Assembly (NCBI GenBank): GCA_014529385.2
Contig: CM043952.1
Coordinates: 153,019,057 to 153,083,056, forward strand
Origin: Adiantum capillus-veneris
Lineage: Eukaryota > Streptophyta > Polypodiopsida > Polypodiales > Pteridaceae
DNA length: 64,000 bases
Reading direction: 5' to 3'
Of this stretch, positions 53,245 to 64,000 are shown in pieces; the stretch's first letter is position 1, and each line of letters begins with the position of its first letter. The position numbers were made by a program, and so were the translations under genes. Under the pieces are notes generated by a model, which ran no database searches, had not been told where the DNA came from, and was given only the letters and a program-made list of their open reading frames with translations.

Positions 53245-55545
53245 CGACCTTATGTATTGAACTTGTATGTGGAGAAGCAACTAAGCATGATAATCTCAGC
53301 CAAAGGGAAGAGAAGTTATCACTATGTATGGATTTCAAGCAGGCACCAATGGACATTGAAATGGTTGAGAAAAAGTTATGGATGACAAAGCTTCAACATG
53401 ATGCACCGTTGGAAACTAGATGGGAAGCTTTCAAGAAGGTTATTTGTTCTTGTGCCCAAGAATGCTTTGCCATAAATCATGTCCATGGTATCAACAAAAA
53501 TAGATCAGCAAAGGTGGTTTGATAAAGAATGTCAAGATTCTCGAAAGCCCTTGCAAAAGCTTGATGAAACTATGGACAAAGAACTATCAAAGTCATTTTC
53601 ATACACACAAGGCATTGATTCAAAAGAAAAGAAGAAGATGGGTAGTAAAGTATCAATTTTTTCAAGTCCAAGAAAAGACACGTGCATGTGGAAGATTTTG
53701 GAGAAACTTGAGGGGCAAGCAGGTTGAGAGTTTTGGTAACTTGAGTCTTGTGGATATATGCACACATTGTAGGCAACTATATGAGCAACCAAATGTTGGA
53801 AAAATACCATTTTATGGTTCACTTCCATGTATGCCCTCTTCCTATACTATTGAGGATGTGTGCGATGGGCTTGAAAAGTTGTCCACTTGCAAAGCGGGAG
53901 ATCTTCAAGGTATCAAGCCAAAGATGATTAAATGGACATAAGATTTTACACATGAGTGGATGTGTGATATGTTCAACCTTGCACATCAACATGGTATGCC
54001 TTGTGATTGGAGTCCTAATTGGATCAAGCCTTTGCATAAAGGAGGGGATGTAAAGAATATAAATAACTACCGTACTATAATGTCTGGGTCTCTTATGGCA
54101 AAGTTATTTGGGTGCATAATGGAGATAAAATTGAATGATTGGGCTGAAGAGAATGGCAAGCATGCAAATGGACAAGCGGGTTTTTGTCAACGCCATAGCA
54201 CCATTGATCATCTTGTTACTCTTTGTGTTCTCATGTTATTCTTCGTGTTCTCATGTAGGAAAGTCAGTTGAAAGGCAAGCTATTATATTGTTACTTTGTG
54301 GACTTTAAGAAAGACTTTGATATAATTCACGTAATAATTTGTGGAGAAGGATGGAAGAACTCCAAGTGCCTAGTTAGTTTATGCTTGTGCTTTCTTGAAT
54401 CTATGAGAAGGTGATGTGCCAATTGCGCTTAGGAAGAGGAATTTCAAAAAAATTTGCAAGCACTATTGGGGTTAAACAAGGATGTTCGTTGTCACCAACT
54501 CTCTTTGGTCTATGCATCCATCAATTGGAACAAATGACACTATTTGTAATGCGATAATCATGCTTTTGTTGTAGTGCTTCAGCACACACTTTAGAGGATG
54601 CACAAAAGCTTATGGTTGTCCTTGAGGACTATTGCTTTGCATAGTGGGCTCGGGAGCACCTCAAAGTCTACTTGGAAAGAGTTTGAGAATATCCAAAAGT
54701 GTTTTCTTACAAACTTTCTCCAAGTTAAGACACAAACACCATATGTACTCCTACTTCTTGAGTTGGGATCCCTTCCAATTGAGGTTATGGGCATGGAAAG
54801 GGTTGTGGAGTACATGATAAAGATGCATTAAAACCCCTCACATCGACTTCCTACAATTGCATGGGAATTAAGCAAAAAAGTTCAAAAGACGCATAAAAGC
54901 AAGATCTTGAGCACAAGATATAAAGAAGTGGTTTGGAAGATGGGATGCATTACACTTGCTACATGATGCCTCAATAGACTCCCAAGTGAATGAAGCTTTT
55001 CTACAACACAATGTATAATGGCTCGGGAGAAATTCGGGGGATTACGCTTCAGACATTATACCACCCATATTGCATCCAACTACAAAACCATGTTCTTTGT
55101 TGAAAGAGGACATCGTACTCGCCCTTGCACGCTTGAGCCTATCCTCTTATCAACGATACACACTATCACAGCCATTTGGATTAGCTCCCACTCCCTTCGA
55201 TGAAACATAGGGCATTGGAGCAATGAAGAAGAGTCAAACCAAGTGTGCACATCATGCTTACTGCAAGTTCGAGAGTCTGAGTACCACACACTACTAGAGT
55301 GCTCAACTTTTGGCCATATCTGAACTTTCTTCCCTCATATTTTCAACCATGACTTAGACCTACACACTTTCCTCTCCCAACCACAGTGTGGGCTCTCCAT
55401 TTCGGCTCTCATCACCACAATTTTGGAGCATCAAGAATCACTCATCAGCTACACACATAGTACATCACATGTAACTTTGGTCCCATAGGTCATATTTGAC
55501 CTCCGAAGACGATAATAAAATCTATCTATCTCTTTTTCTCTCCCC
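53245..55545 (+). pseudogene. LINE copy 1: reverse transcriptase and C-terminal zinc motif
   Basis: RT text: PSYTIEDVCDGLEKLSTCKA, CDWSPNWIKPLHKGGDVKNI, NNYRTIMSGSLMAKLFGCIM, GQAGFCQRHSTIDHLVTL. Near 54570 the catalytic YADD codons present in copy 2 are missing (13-bp deletion: LLL then VVL-like text). The C-terminus keeps a CCHC-like motif (CTSCLLQVRESEYHTLLEC near 55243-55300), common in LINE ORF2. The tail AAAATCTATCTATCTC leads into the CT microsatellite. Confidence 0.82.
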
Positions 55546-55554
55546 CTTTTGTCT

Positions 55555-55636
<82 letters not shown>

Positions 55637-55772
55637 CTATTCTCTTCCTCTCCCTCTCTCTGTCTCTCTCTCTTTCTCCCTTTCTCTTTCTCCCCCCCCC
55701 CCCTCTGTCTATCTATCTCTATTATCTCCCTCTCTCTTTCTCTCTATTCTCTTCCCCCCCCCCCCCCCCCCC

Positions 55773-55861
<89 letters not shown>
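55546..55861. repeat. compound (CT)n/(TCTA)n/poly-C microsatellite
   Basis: (CT)n 55556-55620, (TCTA)n 55621-55636, C12 near 55692, C22 near 55754, then (CT)n to 55861. It grows directly out of the TATC tail of LINE copy 1. Leucine/serine frames across it are not genes. Confidence 0.95.
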
Positions 55862-55863
<2 letters not shown>

Positions 55864-56093
55864 AACGCAGCCATTTTTTGACCTAGTAGACAATAGTTCA
55901 CTCTTTTGATCATACGTTCTTCATCCGAACTCCGATTTGGGTGATCTATAGCCTCAATCAAAGAGCACAACGCCCTCTACACATTGATGTAAAAATAGAA
56001 ATTTTCAAATTTATGGAAGGTATTTTTGTAGCAGCATTTTTCAGTGAACAGGTTTAAGAAAGTTGACTCTCATCTCTTATTTTACATATAATG

Positions 56094-57030
56094 TCTTTCG
56101 GCACTCGCAAGGGTTCTTCTTCTTCAACAAGGTCTACAACTACTGTCAAAAATGATCCAAAATCTCCTAAGTAGGAGATAGCAACACAACCACACAACTA
56201 ACAACATCAAAAACCATGATCATGGCATACTTGGTATCGTTGCAAGAGACCATAAACAAACAAGGTGAAGAATTACAAGCAATTGCAATGGAAAATGGCA
56301 CACTAAGGGTACTTATGGTTGAGAATGAGAATCTCAAGAGGACACTTGAGATGCAAGAAACACGTTTGATGCAACTTGAAGAGGAAGTCAAGGAATATAA
56401 ACACTCTCTTGTGGACTTGAATCCTTTGAAGGAGTGCCTGAGCAAAGTAGAGCATGACCACATATTGAAAGAGGAGAAATTTGACACCATGATCCGGGAT
56501 GTATAAGACATGAAAAATGTATGCACAAACAAGACGTATGTGGTAACAATGTGGTTTTGAATTCCTCTGTCATGCAAGCTATGGTTCAAACAAAGAATAT
56601 TGAGAATGTGGATGTGAAGGCGTTGAAGGAACGGGAGCGACGTTCCAAGAACATTATTATTCGTGGAATTCCAAAAGAGAAGTTAGAGACACCTCCTTCT
56701 CTTGACATTGTTATCGAAGATTTATTCAAAACCCACTTTGGCATGTCCGGAGTTATGGTCTATGGAGCACATAGAGTGGGGAATCAAGGAGCTCCTCTCT
56801 CGGGAGAACGGCCAATTGTATGCACCATGCCGGATGAGACCAAATGAAAGATTATCCTTGATATAAGTTGGATCTATTTGAGGGATACAAAATGTTTTGT
56901 ATGTAAAGATCGCACTATTAAGCAACAAAATATGTGTTGCAAGGCATATGAGGAAAAGAATATGAAAAACAAGGAGATCTCTCACGAAGAAAATGTGCCC
57001 AAGGAGGAGGCAAGTCCCTCAAGCAAATAG
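56094..57030 (+). pseudogene. LINE copy 2 ORF1: coiled coil and RRM-like protein
   Basis: The likely start ATG at 56094 gives MSFGTRKGSSSSTRSTTTVK. After early stops a clear coiled coil appears (TLRVLMVENENLKRTLEMQE, RLMQLEEEVKEYKHSL), then ERERRSKNIIIRGIPKEKLE and GAHRVGNQGAPLSGERPIVC with KIIL. The order coiled coil, SKNIIIRG-type RNA-binding strand, RPIVC strand resembles the trimeric RNA-binding ORF1p of Transposase_22/L1 type. A zinc-knuckle DUF4283 ORF1, usual in angiosperm L1 elements, is not seen. It ends near a Lys/Glu-rich tail. Confidence 0.7.
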
Positions 57031-57049
57031 GGATGTGTGACCTATGAGA

Positions 57050-57830
57050 CCGAGTTACAATTGAAAATATTCTTTTGGAATTGTAATGGATACCCATGGA
57101 ACGCGGGGTTGGCATTGATGAACTAACAAGCAAAGCCGATGTTGTACTTCTTGTTGAAACTTGGGAGCATGATACACAAAAGATTAACGGCTTGGAGGAT
57201 TACAATGTACATTCATTGATGTGGTCAAAGAGTCTCAAGCAACAAAGAGGGCAAGGAGGGGTAGCATGTATGGTTAAGAAAGGATTGGAAGATTTTGTAT
57301 CAATTGTGAAAAGATGACAAGTACAAACGTTATGTATGGCTGAAAATTATGACACCAAAAAGAGCACCCATTTTTGTAGCCGGTTGCTACATTCCTCATC
57401 ATGATTCCCCCTTTTATGCTTGCATGGAAAGAGATCAGTCATTTTTTGATTTAGAAGAGGACATTGCTTATTTCAAAGGCAAAGGTGATGCTATTGTATT
57501 TGGGGATATGAATGCTCGCATAAAAACATTGCAACAATTGATATGCCATATATTTCAAGGGAATTGGAGGAAGTTCACTTGTATGATCGTACTTTAATGG
57601 ATGAGAAAGAGCCGGATCACTGTGAAAAGTGACTTTTACACGTGTAATAGCACGGGTATGCTCATTGCCAATGGTTTATCTTTGTGGAGTGGAACCAATG
57701 GATTTGCATGTAGGAAACATAATGGGGACAATGTGATTAACTATATGCTAGTCTCCAAAGCCATCATGTATCGCATAAAGAGTTCTATGTTTAGCCAATG
57801 GACCCCAAAACCCGACCATTAGACCTTATG
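57050..57830 (+). pseudogene. LINE copy 2 endonuclease domain
   Basis: AP-endonuclease-like motifs in order: LKIFFWNCNGYPWN (catalytic Asn), DVVLLVETWEHDTQKINGLE (catalytic Glu), GQGGVACMVKKGLEDFVSIV, IFVAGCYIPHHDSPFYACME, AIVFGDMNARIKTLQQ (catalytic Asp/Asn), LIANGLSLWSGTNGFACRKH and NVINYMLVSKAI. This enzyme nicks target DNA for target-primed reverse transcription. At least three frame changes break it. Confidence 0.85.
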
Positions 57831-60275
57831 TATTGACCTTTCATGTGGCGAAGCAACTAAGCATGATAATCTCAGACGAAGGAAAGAAAAATTATCACTT
57901 TGTATGGATTTCAAAGGGGCACTAATGTACATTGAAATGGTTGAGCAAAAGTTATGAATGACAAAGCTTCAATATGATGCACCATTGGAAACTAAATGCG
58001 AAGCTTTCAAGAAAGTTATTTGTTCTTGTGCGGAAGAATGCTTTGCCATAAAGCATCTCCATGGTATCAACAAAGATAGATCACGTAAAAGGTGGTTTGA
58101 TAAAGAATGTCAAGATGCTCGAAAGTCCTTGATAAAGCTTGATGCAACTATGGACAAAGAAGCTATCAAAGTCATTTGCATATATGCAAGGCATTGATTC
58201 AAAAGAAGAGAAGAAGAGATTGATTCAAAAGAAGAGAAGAAGATGGAAAGTAAAGCAACAACTTTTTCAAGTCCAAGAAAAGGAACATGCATGTGGAAGA
58301 TTTTGGAGAAACTTGAGGGGCAAGCGGGTTGAGAATTTTGGTAATTTGAGTATTGTGGATATGTACACACATTGTAAGCAATTATATTCGCAAGCAAATG
58401 CTGAGAAAATATCATTTTATGGTTCACTCCCATGTATGCCCCATTTTTTTACTATTGAGGATGTGTGCGGTGTGCTTGAAAAGTTGGCCACTCATAAAGC
58501 ATGAGATCTTCAAGGTATCAAGCTAGAGATGATCAAATGGACGGGAGATTTTACCCATGAGTGGATGTATGATATGTTCAACCTTGCATTTCAACATGGT
58601 ATGCCTTATGATTGGAGTACTAATTGGGTTAAGACTTTTAATGATTGGGTCTCTTGTGGCAAAGTTGTTTTGGTTCATAATGGAGATGAAATTGAGTGAT
58701 TGGGCTGAAGAGAATGACAAGCGTGCAAAAGGACAAAAGGGTTTTTGTCGATGCCATAGCACCATTGATCATTTTGTCACTCTTCATATTCTCATGGAGA
58801 AAAGTTGGTTGAAAGGTAAGCGATTGTATTGTTCTTTTGTGGATTTAAGAAAGCCTTTGATACGATTTCATGTAACAATCTGTGGAGAAGGATGGAATAA
58901 CTCCAAGTGCCAAGTGAGTTTATGCTTGCGGTTTCTCGAATCTGTAAGAAGGTGATTTGTCAATTGCGCATGGGAAGAGAAATTTCAAAAAAAATTGTAA
59001 GCACTATTAGGTTAAACAAGGATGTCTGTTGTCACCAACTCTCTTTGGTCTATGCATCGATCAATTGGAACAAATGGTACTTGACTTTATGTAAGAAGGC
59101 AATGAAAAGGTCACTATTTGCAATGAAATAATCATGCTTTTGTTGTATGCGGATGATGTAGTGCTTCTAGAATACACCTTAGAAGATGCACAAAAGCTTA
59201 TGGTTGTCCTTGAGAAATTTTGCTTGCATAGTGGAGTGATTTTGAATGAATCCATAACAAAGGTTATGCTTGTGAAAACCAACCATAAGGAGAAGCCATG
59301 CATTGTGTATAACAATGAGACACTTGAAGTTGTTGAGAGCTTTAAGTACCTTGGCCTTGAGGTTCCGTCCAATCACAAGTGGCATGAATGTTCTATGCGT
59401 CGTTCGAAAGCGGGAAAGAGAGCGTTTTCTTACAAACTTTCTCCAAGTTAAGCCACAAACACCATATATGCACCTACTTCTTGAGTCGGGATCTCTTCCA
59501 ATTGAGGTTATGGGCATGGAAAGGGTTGTGGAGTACATGATAAAGATGCGTCAAAACCGCTCACATTGACTTCCTACAATTTCATGGGAAGCAAGCAAAA
59601 AAGTCCAAAAGATGCATAAAAGCAAGATCTTGAGCACGGGATGGATGCAAGACATAAATAAGTGGTTTGGGAGATAGGATGCATTACACTTGCTACATGA
59701 TGCTTCAATTGACTCCCAAGTGAATGATGCTTTTCTACAACGTCAATATATTACGGCTTGGGAGAAATATGGTGGGTCACGCTTCATACATTACACTATC
59801 CGTATTGCCCCCAACTACAAAACCATGTTCTTTGCTAAAAGAGGAAACCGTACTCACACTTACATGCTTGAGCCTATTCCCTTGTCGGTGATACGCGCTC
59901 TTGGAACCATTCGACTTAGCTCCCATTTCCTTTGATGCGAGACAGGGTGTTGGGGAAAAGGAGAAGAGTCAAATCGATTGTGCACATTATGCTCACTGCA
60001 AGCTCGAGAGTTTGAGTACCACACACTACTACAGCTTTTGTTCACATCCGAACTTGCTTATCTCACATTTTCAGTCATGACTTAGACCTACACACTTTCC
60101 TCTCCCAGCCACAGTGTGGGCTCTCCATTGCGACTCCCATCACCACAATTTTGGAGCATCAAGAGTCACTCATCAGCCATACACATACTACATTACATGT
60201 AACTTTGGTCCCACAGATCATAATTGACCTCTGAGGATGATATTAAAATCTATCTATCTATCTCTCTCACTCTCA
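57831..60275 (+). pseudogene. LINE copy 2 reverse transcriptase and C-terminus
   Basis: Text parallels copy 1. It adds a complete catalytic segment: LLYADDVVLLEYTLEDAQKL near 59135-59195, then KFCLHSGVILNESITKVMLV and VVESFKYLGLEVPSNHKWHE, the usual RT thumb region. A short tandem insertion (KRLIQKKRRRW, near 58210-58245) and numerous stops are present. The zinc motif near 59980 is damaged. The tail is AAAATC(TATC)n. Confidence 0.85.
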
Positions 60276-60289
60276 CTCTTTTTATTGCT

Positions 60290-61255
60290 ACGGAGGCATA
60301 GATTCGGCATTGACACTACAGGGTGGTGTTAGCAGTGGAGATCTGACTGTTGATCATTTTCCAATCGAGGCATAGCATTTTTCATTGAAATTATAGGTGG
60401 AGTTTTATAGGTTTGCAGGTTTCCAGATACGCACCGGTATAGCGCCTTTCAAGCAATTTTAACAATAGTTTCTCTACAGACGGTTATGCATTGATAGATG
60501 CATACTTTTTGAGCACACAGTGCCATTGAGCTCTTTTGAGAGCAGATATCTCCGCAGGAGTTTTTCTACTGCATGCAATAGGGTATGTTTGTGCATGATT
60601 TCTCATGTATGTTGAGTTGCGGCTACTGCCTATTGTACTTCGCGTGGAGCCATTTTTGGCAATTTTGGCAGTTTTCGTGATCGTTTTTGAGACTCAATCC
60701 GGAAAATCCCTTTCTGAGACTATGGCTAGTCTTGAGTCTACCTTAGCCTTTGGAGGGTCATTTGTTTGAGGTTTTCTTTGAGCTCGGGTGTTCTCCAATG
60801 TTGAGACACTTTCGATGATACAGGGTACTGGAGACCCCTCTTTTGGTATCCTTGCCATAGGCCATGTATTTGGACATATTCTTTTGCTTTTGACACCAAG
60901 TTGACGATCATATGACAGCTTTTTATGTCAATCTTATGCTCAGTGGTTGATTTGTTAGTTTATGCGTGGATTTTGTCCTGTCGAGTTTTGAGATCTTGCC
61001 CCCGGTACAGAGAAGACTCTGTCGAATTTTTCCCGCGAGTTGACCTTTTGCATTTTTGGCACATTTGAGTGCTTACAGCCAATGACTTTGTCTTGAGTTT
61101 CTCTTCATGTTCTAGGGGAAACTCTATCACAATTCTCTCAACATTTTTCACCATAAACCTTTTGGTGATTTTCTCTTGAGTTATGGCTTCTAGTAGTGCT
61201 TCGGAAAGGGAAGAATACTACATAAAGAAGTTTGATGGCACAAATTTTAAGATTT
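60290..61255 (+). pseudogene. Copia leader and gag start fragment
   Basis: The ATG at 61183 gives MASSSASEREEYYIKKFDGT, close to the gag start of the Copia at 18847. The ~880 bp before it look like that element's leader, with the shared motif AGACTCTGTCGAATTTTTCCC near 61015. It breaks off after NFKI, where PPR-like sequence begins. No LTR is seen. Confidence 0.65.
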
Positions 61256-61462
61256 GAAAGATCGGGGGCTCTTTGAGAAACATGCTATGTTTGGCAATAC
61301 TTGAGTGGATATGTATGTCAAATGTGGAGCTTTTACAAAAGCACATAAAGTTATTGTAGAGATTTTGGTGTAAAATGTGGAGCTTTTACAAAAGCACATA
61401 AAGTTCTCGACGAGATTTTGGTATAAAATATAGTCTCTTTGAGCATGTTGAATGGAGGATCT
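61256..61462 (+). pseudogene. PPR (PCMP-type) pseudogene, left part
   Basis: PPR proteins bind organellar RNA. Frame-shifted text reads YVKCGAFTKAHKV (near 61314), which is the VDMYVKCG-xxxKA-KVFDE signature of plant PLS-class repeats. It is tandemly duplicated with a 55-bp period (61319 and 61374), then VSL-MLNGG. Preceding bases (GAAACATGCTATGTTTGGCAATAC) correspond to the V-GNALVDMY motif. Stops and shifts show it is dead. The TRIM insertion cuts it at GATCT. Confidence 0.65.
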
Positions 61463-61782
61463 TGTTGGGGTGTGTGACACATCCACACGACCACAAGTAA
61501 GAACCCGTTCTAGTTTGGAAGCCTACACATTTGACATCATTGATTAGATCATCAAATGCCCTCTCCCAACTCTATAAAAGAAGCCAAACTATACAGTTTG
61601 TCTCACTACTGTCGTTAGCCTACTTTGTATCCAACATTGCATATTAGCTTGTTAATTGATCTACTTATGTTTTTCTACTTTCATTAATGTTAATCTGTGT
61701 GTGTGTGATCTCTTGTAATTAAACTACTAATTGTGCCATGAACGGCTCACTCACGTTTTTGCCATAATGCCATTCCCTTTCA
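61463..61782 (+). repeat. TRIM 5' LTR
   Basis: 320 bp, TGTTGGGGTGTGTG to CCCTTTCA. It contains TATAAAAG at 61573-61580. TGGTATCAGTGCC (61785-61797) follows as a variant initiator tRNA-Met primer-binding site. Confidence 0.88.
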
Positions 61783-62355
61783 TGTGGTATCAGTGCCGAT
61801 GGTTCTACACCTAGGCCAATTAATTACTATTGCATTAGCGCTCTCGATAATCTCTACACTCTATCACCATTTGGGCATGAGCATGCTCCACTACCCTTTG
61901 GTGATTAGGTGAGGAGAATATTGGACTTTGTATTTTTTTTTGTACAAGGATCAAACACTTCCCGACATCGGGTAAGACCATCCTCACATACATTTGCACA
62001 ACATCTGGTGCGTACGCCTTGCCGTCATTGGCATCTATAATTTTTGATGACACATTTGGAGGGGAGAAGCATCAGCAGATGACGACCCTTTGTAGCCGAC
62101 ATCAGCAACAAAGCATATCACAAAGCACTTTGAACATTTTTAGTAGGAATTCACCTTTGATAAAGCCCCATTTGTATTTGACCTACCACCTAGTTGCCTA
62201 CCATTCTCTAGGGGAGATGCACATTTTGATCCTACACCCAACTGACAATTCTATGGGGACGATGTTTTGATCTTTGGTCCTACACCCAATTGAAAATTCT
62301 CTAGGAAGGACACCTTTGTACTTTTGGGTGCTACTATGACACACATGGGGAAGCT

Positions 62356-62592
62356 TGTTGGGGTGTGTGACACATCTGCACCATCACAAGTAAGAGCCCT
62401 CTCTAGTTTGGAAGCCTTCACATTTGACATCACTAATTACATCATGAAATGCCCTCTCTCAACTCTATAAAAGAAGCCAAGGTATACACTTTGTATCCTC
62501 TCACTCACTACCATCATTAGCGTACTTTGTATCCATCATTGCATATTAGTTTGTTAATCAATCTACTTATGTTGTTTAACTTTAATTAGTGT

Positions 62593-62672
<80 letters not shown>

Positions 62673-62744
62673 TCTTGTAATTATCCTACTTATTGTGCCA
62701 TGAACGACTCACTCATGTTTCCGCCATAATGCCATTCCCTTTTA
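62356..62744 (+). repeat. TRIM 3' LTR with (TC)n expansion
   Basis: 389 bp, colinear with the 5' copy. The length gain is an expanded (TC)n tract at about 62598-62669 where the 5' copy has a short (GT)n. It contains TATAAAAG at 62466-62473. Confidence 0.88.
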
Positions 62745-63035
62745 GATATACCCAGCATGGATATGGTAAGGAAACTCTAGGTTGTTTCAACCGAATGCAA
62801 AAGAAAAGAATTTACCAAAAATGCAATCACTTAGGTTTGCACCTTAAAGACCTATGGCTTTACGTATGACCTTCACATGGGTGAGAGAATTCAAAGTGAT
62901 ATTGCTAGGCAGGGATAACCGGAGAAACATGTTGTGCTTGGCAATGCTTTGGTCGATACATATATGACTACTATGGTGCTCTCACAAAAGCTTGATGATC
63001 TTTATGGATGTCACGTAATGTGTTGCCTATTGAGC
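62745..63035 (+). pseudogene. PPR (PCMP-type) pseudogene, right part
   Basis: In shifting frames: HGYGKETLG-type text near 62757, FNRMQKKRIYQ, a histidine/GERIQSDIARQG stretch, and EKHVVLGNALVDTY near 62922, then GALTKA. These match the order HG-KEAL-LF-MQ, G--IH--I---G, V-GNALVDMY of plant PLS-class PPR repeats. Several stops are present. It is the continuation of the part left of the TRIM. Confidence 0.65.
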
Positions 63036-64000
63036 AATCCCCCTTTAGAAAAAAAACAATTGTTTATGAGATGTGCAATGTCCTCAATTACATGGGACTT
63101 TTAAATATTGGATATAGCTATTGTTTTAAAATTTTGTAGCTCAGTCTTTAAAACTTACACCTCTTTTAACATATTGAATTGTAGTGAAGTACACATTAAT
63201 CATAACAAAGTGATTGAAGTACATGGTAAACACCAGATTATTGCTTGTTATCTTGTTCTTGCATACCATGACTATGTAATAGGAAATGGACTATGGGCCA
63301 AGGCACGACTTCCATTTTTGTATAAATTTTGTAGAGACACTTTGCCAACTCTCCACCGTACTTTTGTATGGCACTCACATAGATTATGAACTATCTACTT
63401 TTTAAATACACATTTAAAAAAATGTAGTGCAAAACTTTGGACTTTTTTTTTGTGGTAGCTCTTCGAAGGCAAGATTTTGGCATGCATACTTGTTCAAGTG
63501 AAGACATCACTCATAAGGTTAGTGCTATGTCTCGATGGAAAGAGTGCGTGTGTGCTTTACAAATAAATGAGGTTTTTATTTCACAACCGTTGGATTCTAC
63601 AAGGCTCTAAATGCTTAAGACTCTTTGTAGAGCCACCACCAATTTTTTTTAATAACAGCCTATCTCGTCGCCTAAGGCTTTTTAAAGCCTATGTTAGCGA
63701 GTAACCGCGGCAGCATCCATCCCATAGCTTTCTGGCACTAATATACTCATGTCTATACTCAGGAAAGTGACTCAAATGGGGCATAGAGACTCTTTGAAGG
63801 TGTCAACCATAACAAGTAAACTTAACGAGTAAGGATATCAACCTTTATAAACAAATCACCAACTCAAAGATTGGAAAGTTTGCCTATGTCCTTTCTCAGC
63901 CCTCTTAATCATCACACTATTTCAATGACTAAATGGATTTCTATAGCCACAAAATTTTAGGGAAAGCTTTATTAGATTTAAGGGGAAAAGTCTACAAAGT
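63036..64000. other. unassigned sequence
   Basis: The 93-codon frame at 63108-63389 has no recognisable domain. The rest is AT-rich and shows no repeat of other segments. Some of it may be further PPR remnant, which cannot be supported. Confidence 0.4.

Larger units (their letters stand above)
45292..55545 (+). mobile_element. LINE copy 1, split by gypsy-B
   Basis: The left part (45292-46365) corresponds to 56800-57820 of LINE copy 2; the right part (53245-55545) corresponds to 57830-60260. Between them sits gypsy-B with target duplication CCATC. The 5' portion (ORF1 N-terminus) is missing; the copy begins within the ORF1 end at the GA microsatellite. The 3' end is an AAAATC(TATC)n tail rather than poly-A. 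It encodes AP-type endonuclease and RT remnants. Confidence 0.85.
55862..60275 (+). mobile_element. LINE copy 2
   Basis: The most complete LINE in the window: leader, ORF1 (coiled coil plus RNA-binding region), endonuclease, RT with YADD, C-terminus and an AAAATC(TATC)n tail. It lies ~320 bp after copy 1 in the same orientation. Stops and frameshifts are spread throughout. The 5' boundary is not precise. Confidence 0.85.
61463..62744 (+). mobile_element. TRIM-like short LTR element (1.28 kb)
   Basis: Two direct LTRs surround a 573-bp internal region with no coding. A primer-binding site lies 2 bp after the left LTR and a purine stretch (ATGGGGAAGC) lies before the right LTR. Flanks GATCT (61458-61462) and GATAT (62745-62749) are a 4-of-5 target duplication. 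PPR-like sequence resumes after it. Size and lack of coding fit a terminal-repeat retrotransposon in miniature, somewhat larger than classical TRIMs. Confidence 0.85.

Noticed and set aside
55496-55970. Leucine/serine and arginine/glutamate frames across the CT tract
   Set aside because: Pure microsatellite translation on either strand.
63108-63389. 93-codon plus-strand frame as a gene
   Set aside because: No recognisable motif, and it lies beside a dead PPR fragment; could be chance.

Overview
This window looks like transposon-rich nuclear DNA of a land plant. Evidence: plant-type Ty3/gypsy and Ty1/Copia polyproteins, LTR primer-binding sites matching the 3' end of plant initiator tRNA-Met, a CACTA (En/Spm) element with TNP2, DUF4216 and Transposase_24-like coding, and a decayed plant PPR gene fragment. 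Composition is AT-rich with long (CT)n/(GA)n, (GT)n and poly-G/poly-C tracts. The species cannot be named from the sequence; a large-genome seed-free plant or gymnosperm is a guess. No intact host gene, rRNA, tRNA or CRISPR array was found. Almost every coding segment carries stops or frameshifts.

Layout, left to right. 1-4.2 kb: repeats, an antisense gypsy gag fragment, a Copia gag/protease fragment, and a truncated LTR plus leader of a gypsy family called G2 here. 4.6-11.2 kb: a Tat/Athila-like gypsy element (gypsy-1) with gag, protease, RT, RNase H and integrase, plus a second retropepsin-like domain in frame after the integrase. 12.5-24.3 kb: an LTR-type element whose only recognisable product is a large charged, coiled-coil protein with no pol. 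It is split by a short GC-richer Copia derivative (minus strand, 385-codon open frame) and by a near-complete Copia element with a perfect 5-bp target duplication (ATACC). 24.8-34.8 kb: minus-strand gypsy-D (integrase lost), nested with a minus-strand Copia element (Copia-2) and a 273-bp TIR element whose ends are poly-G/poly-C and which is flanked by an exact 8-bp duplication. 34.9-45.0 kb: a gypsy gag region (gypsy-E) split by a 6.8-kb CACTA element that holds an array of seven large palindromes flanked by TTAGG-like repeats. 45.3-60.3 kb: two LINE copies in the same orientation. The first is split by gypsy-B (G2 family, TSD CCATC), which itself carries a solo LTR and has lost most of pol. 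60.3-64 kb: a Copia leader/gag fragment and a PPR pseudogene interrupted by a 1.28-kb TRIM-like element.

Nothing here works as a pathway. The biology is layered insertion and decay, and nesting gives a relative order: gypsy-B is younger than LINE copy 1, the solo-LTR element younger than gypsy-B, Copia-2 and the poly-G element younger than gypsy-D, CACTA younger than gypsy-E, and both Copia insertions younger than the coiled-coil element. The least ordinary items are the post-integrase protease, the pol-less coiled-coil element, the poly-G-ended TIR element, the palindrome array inside CACTA, and the fused 385-codon Copia derivative.
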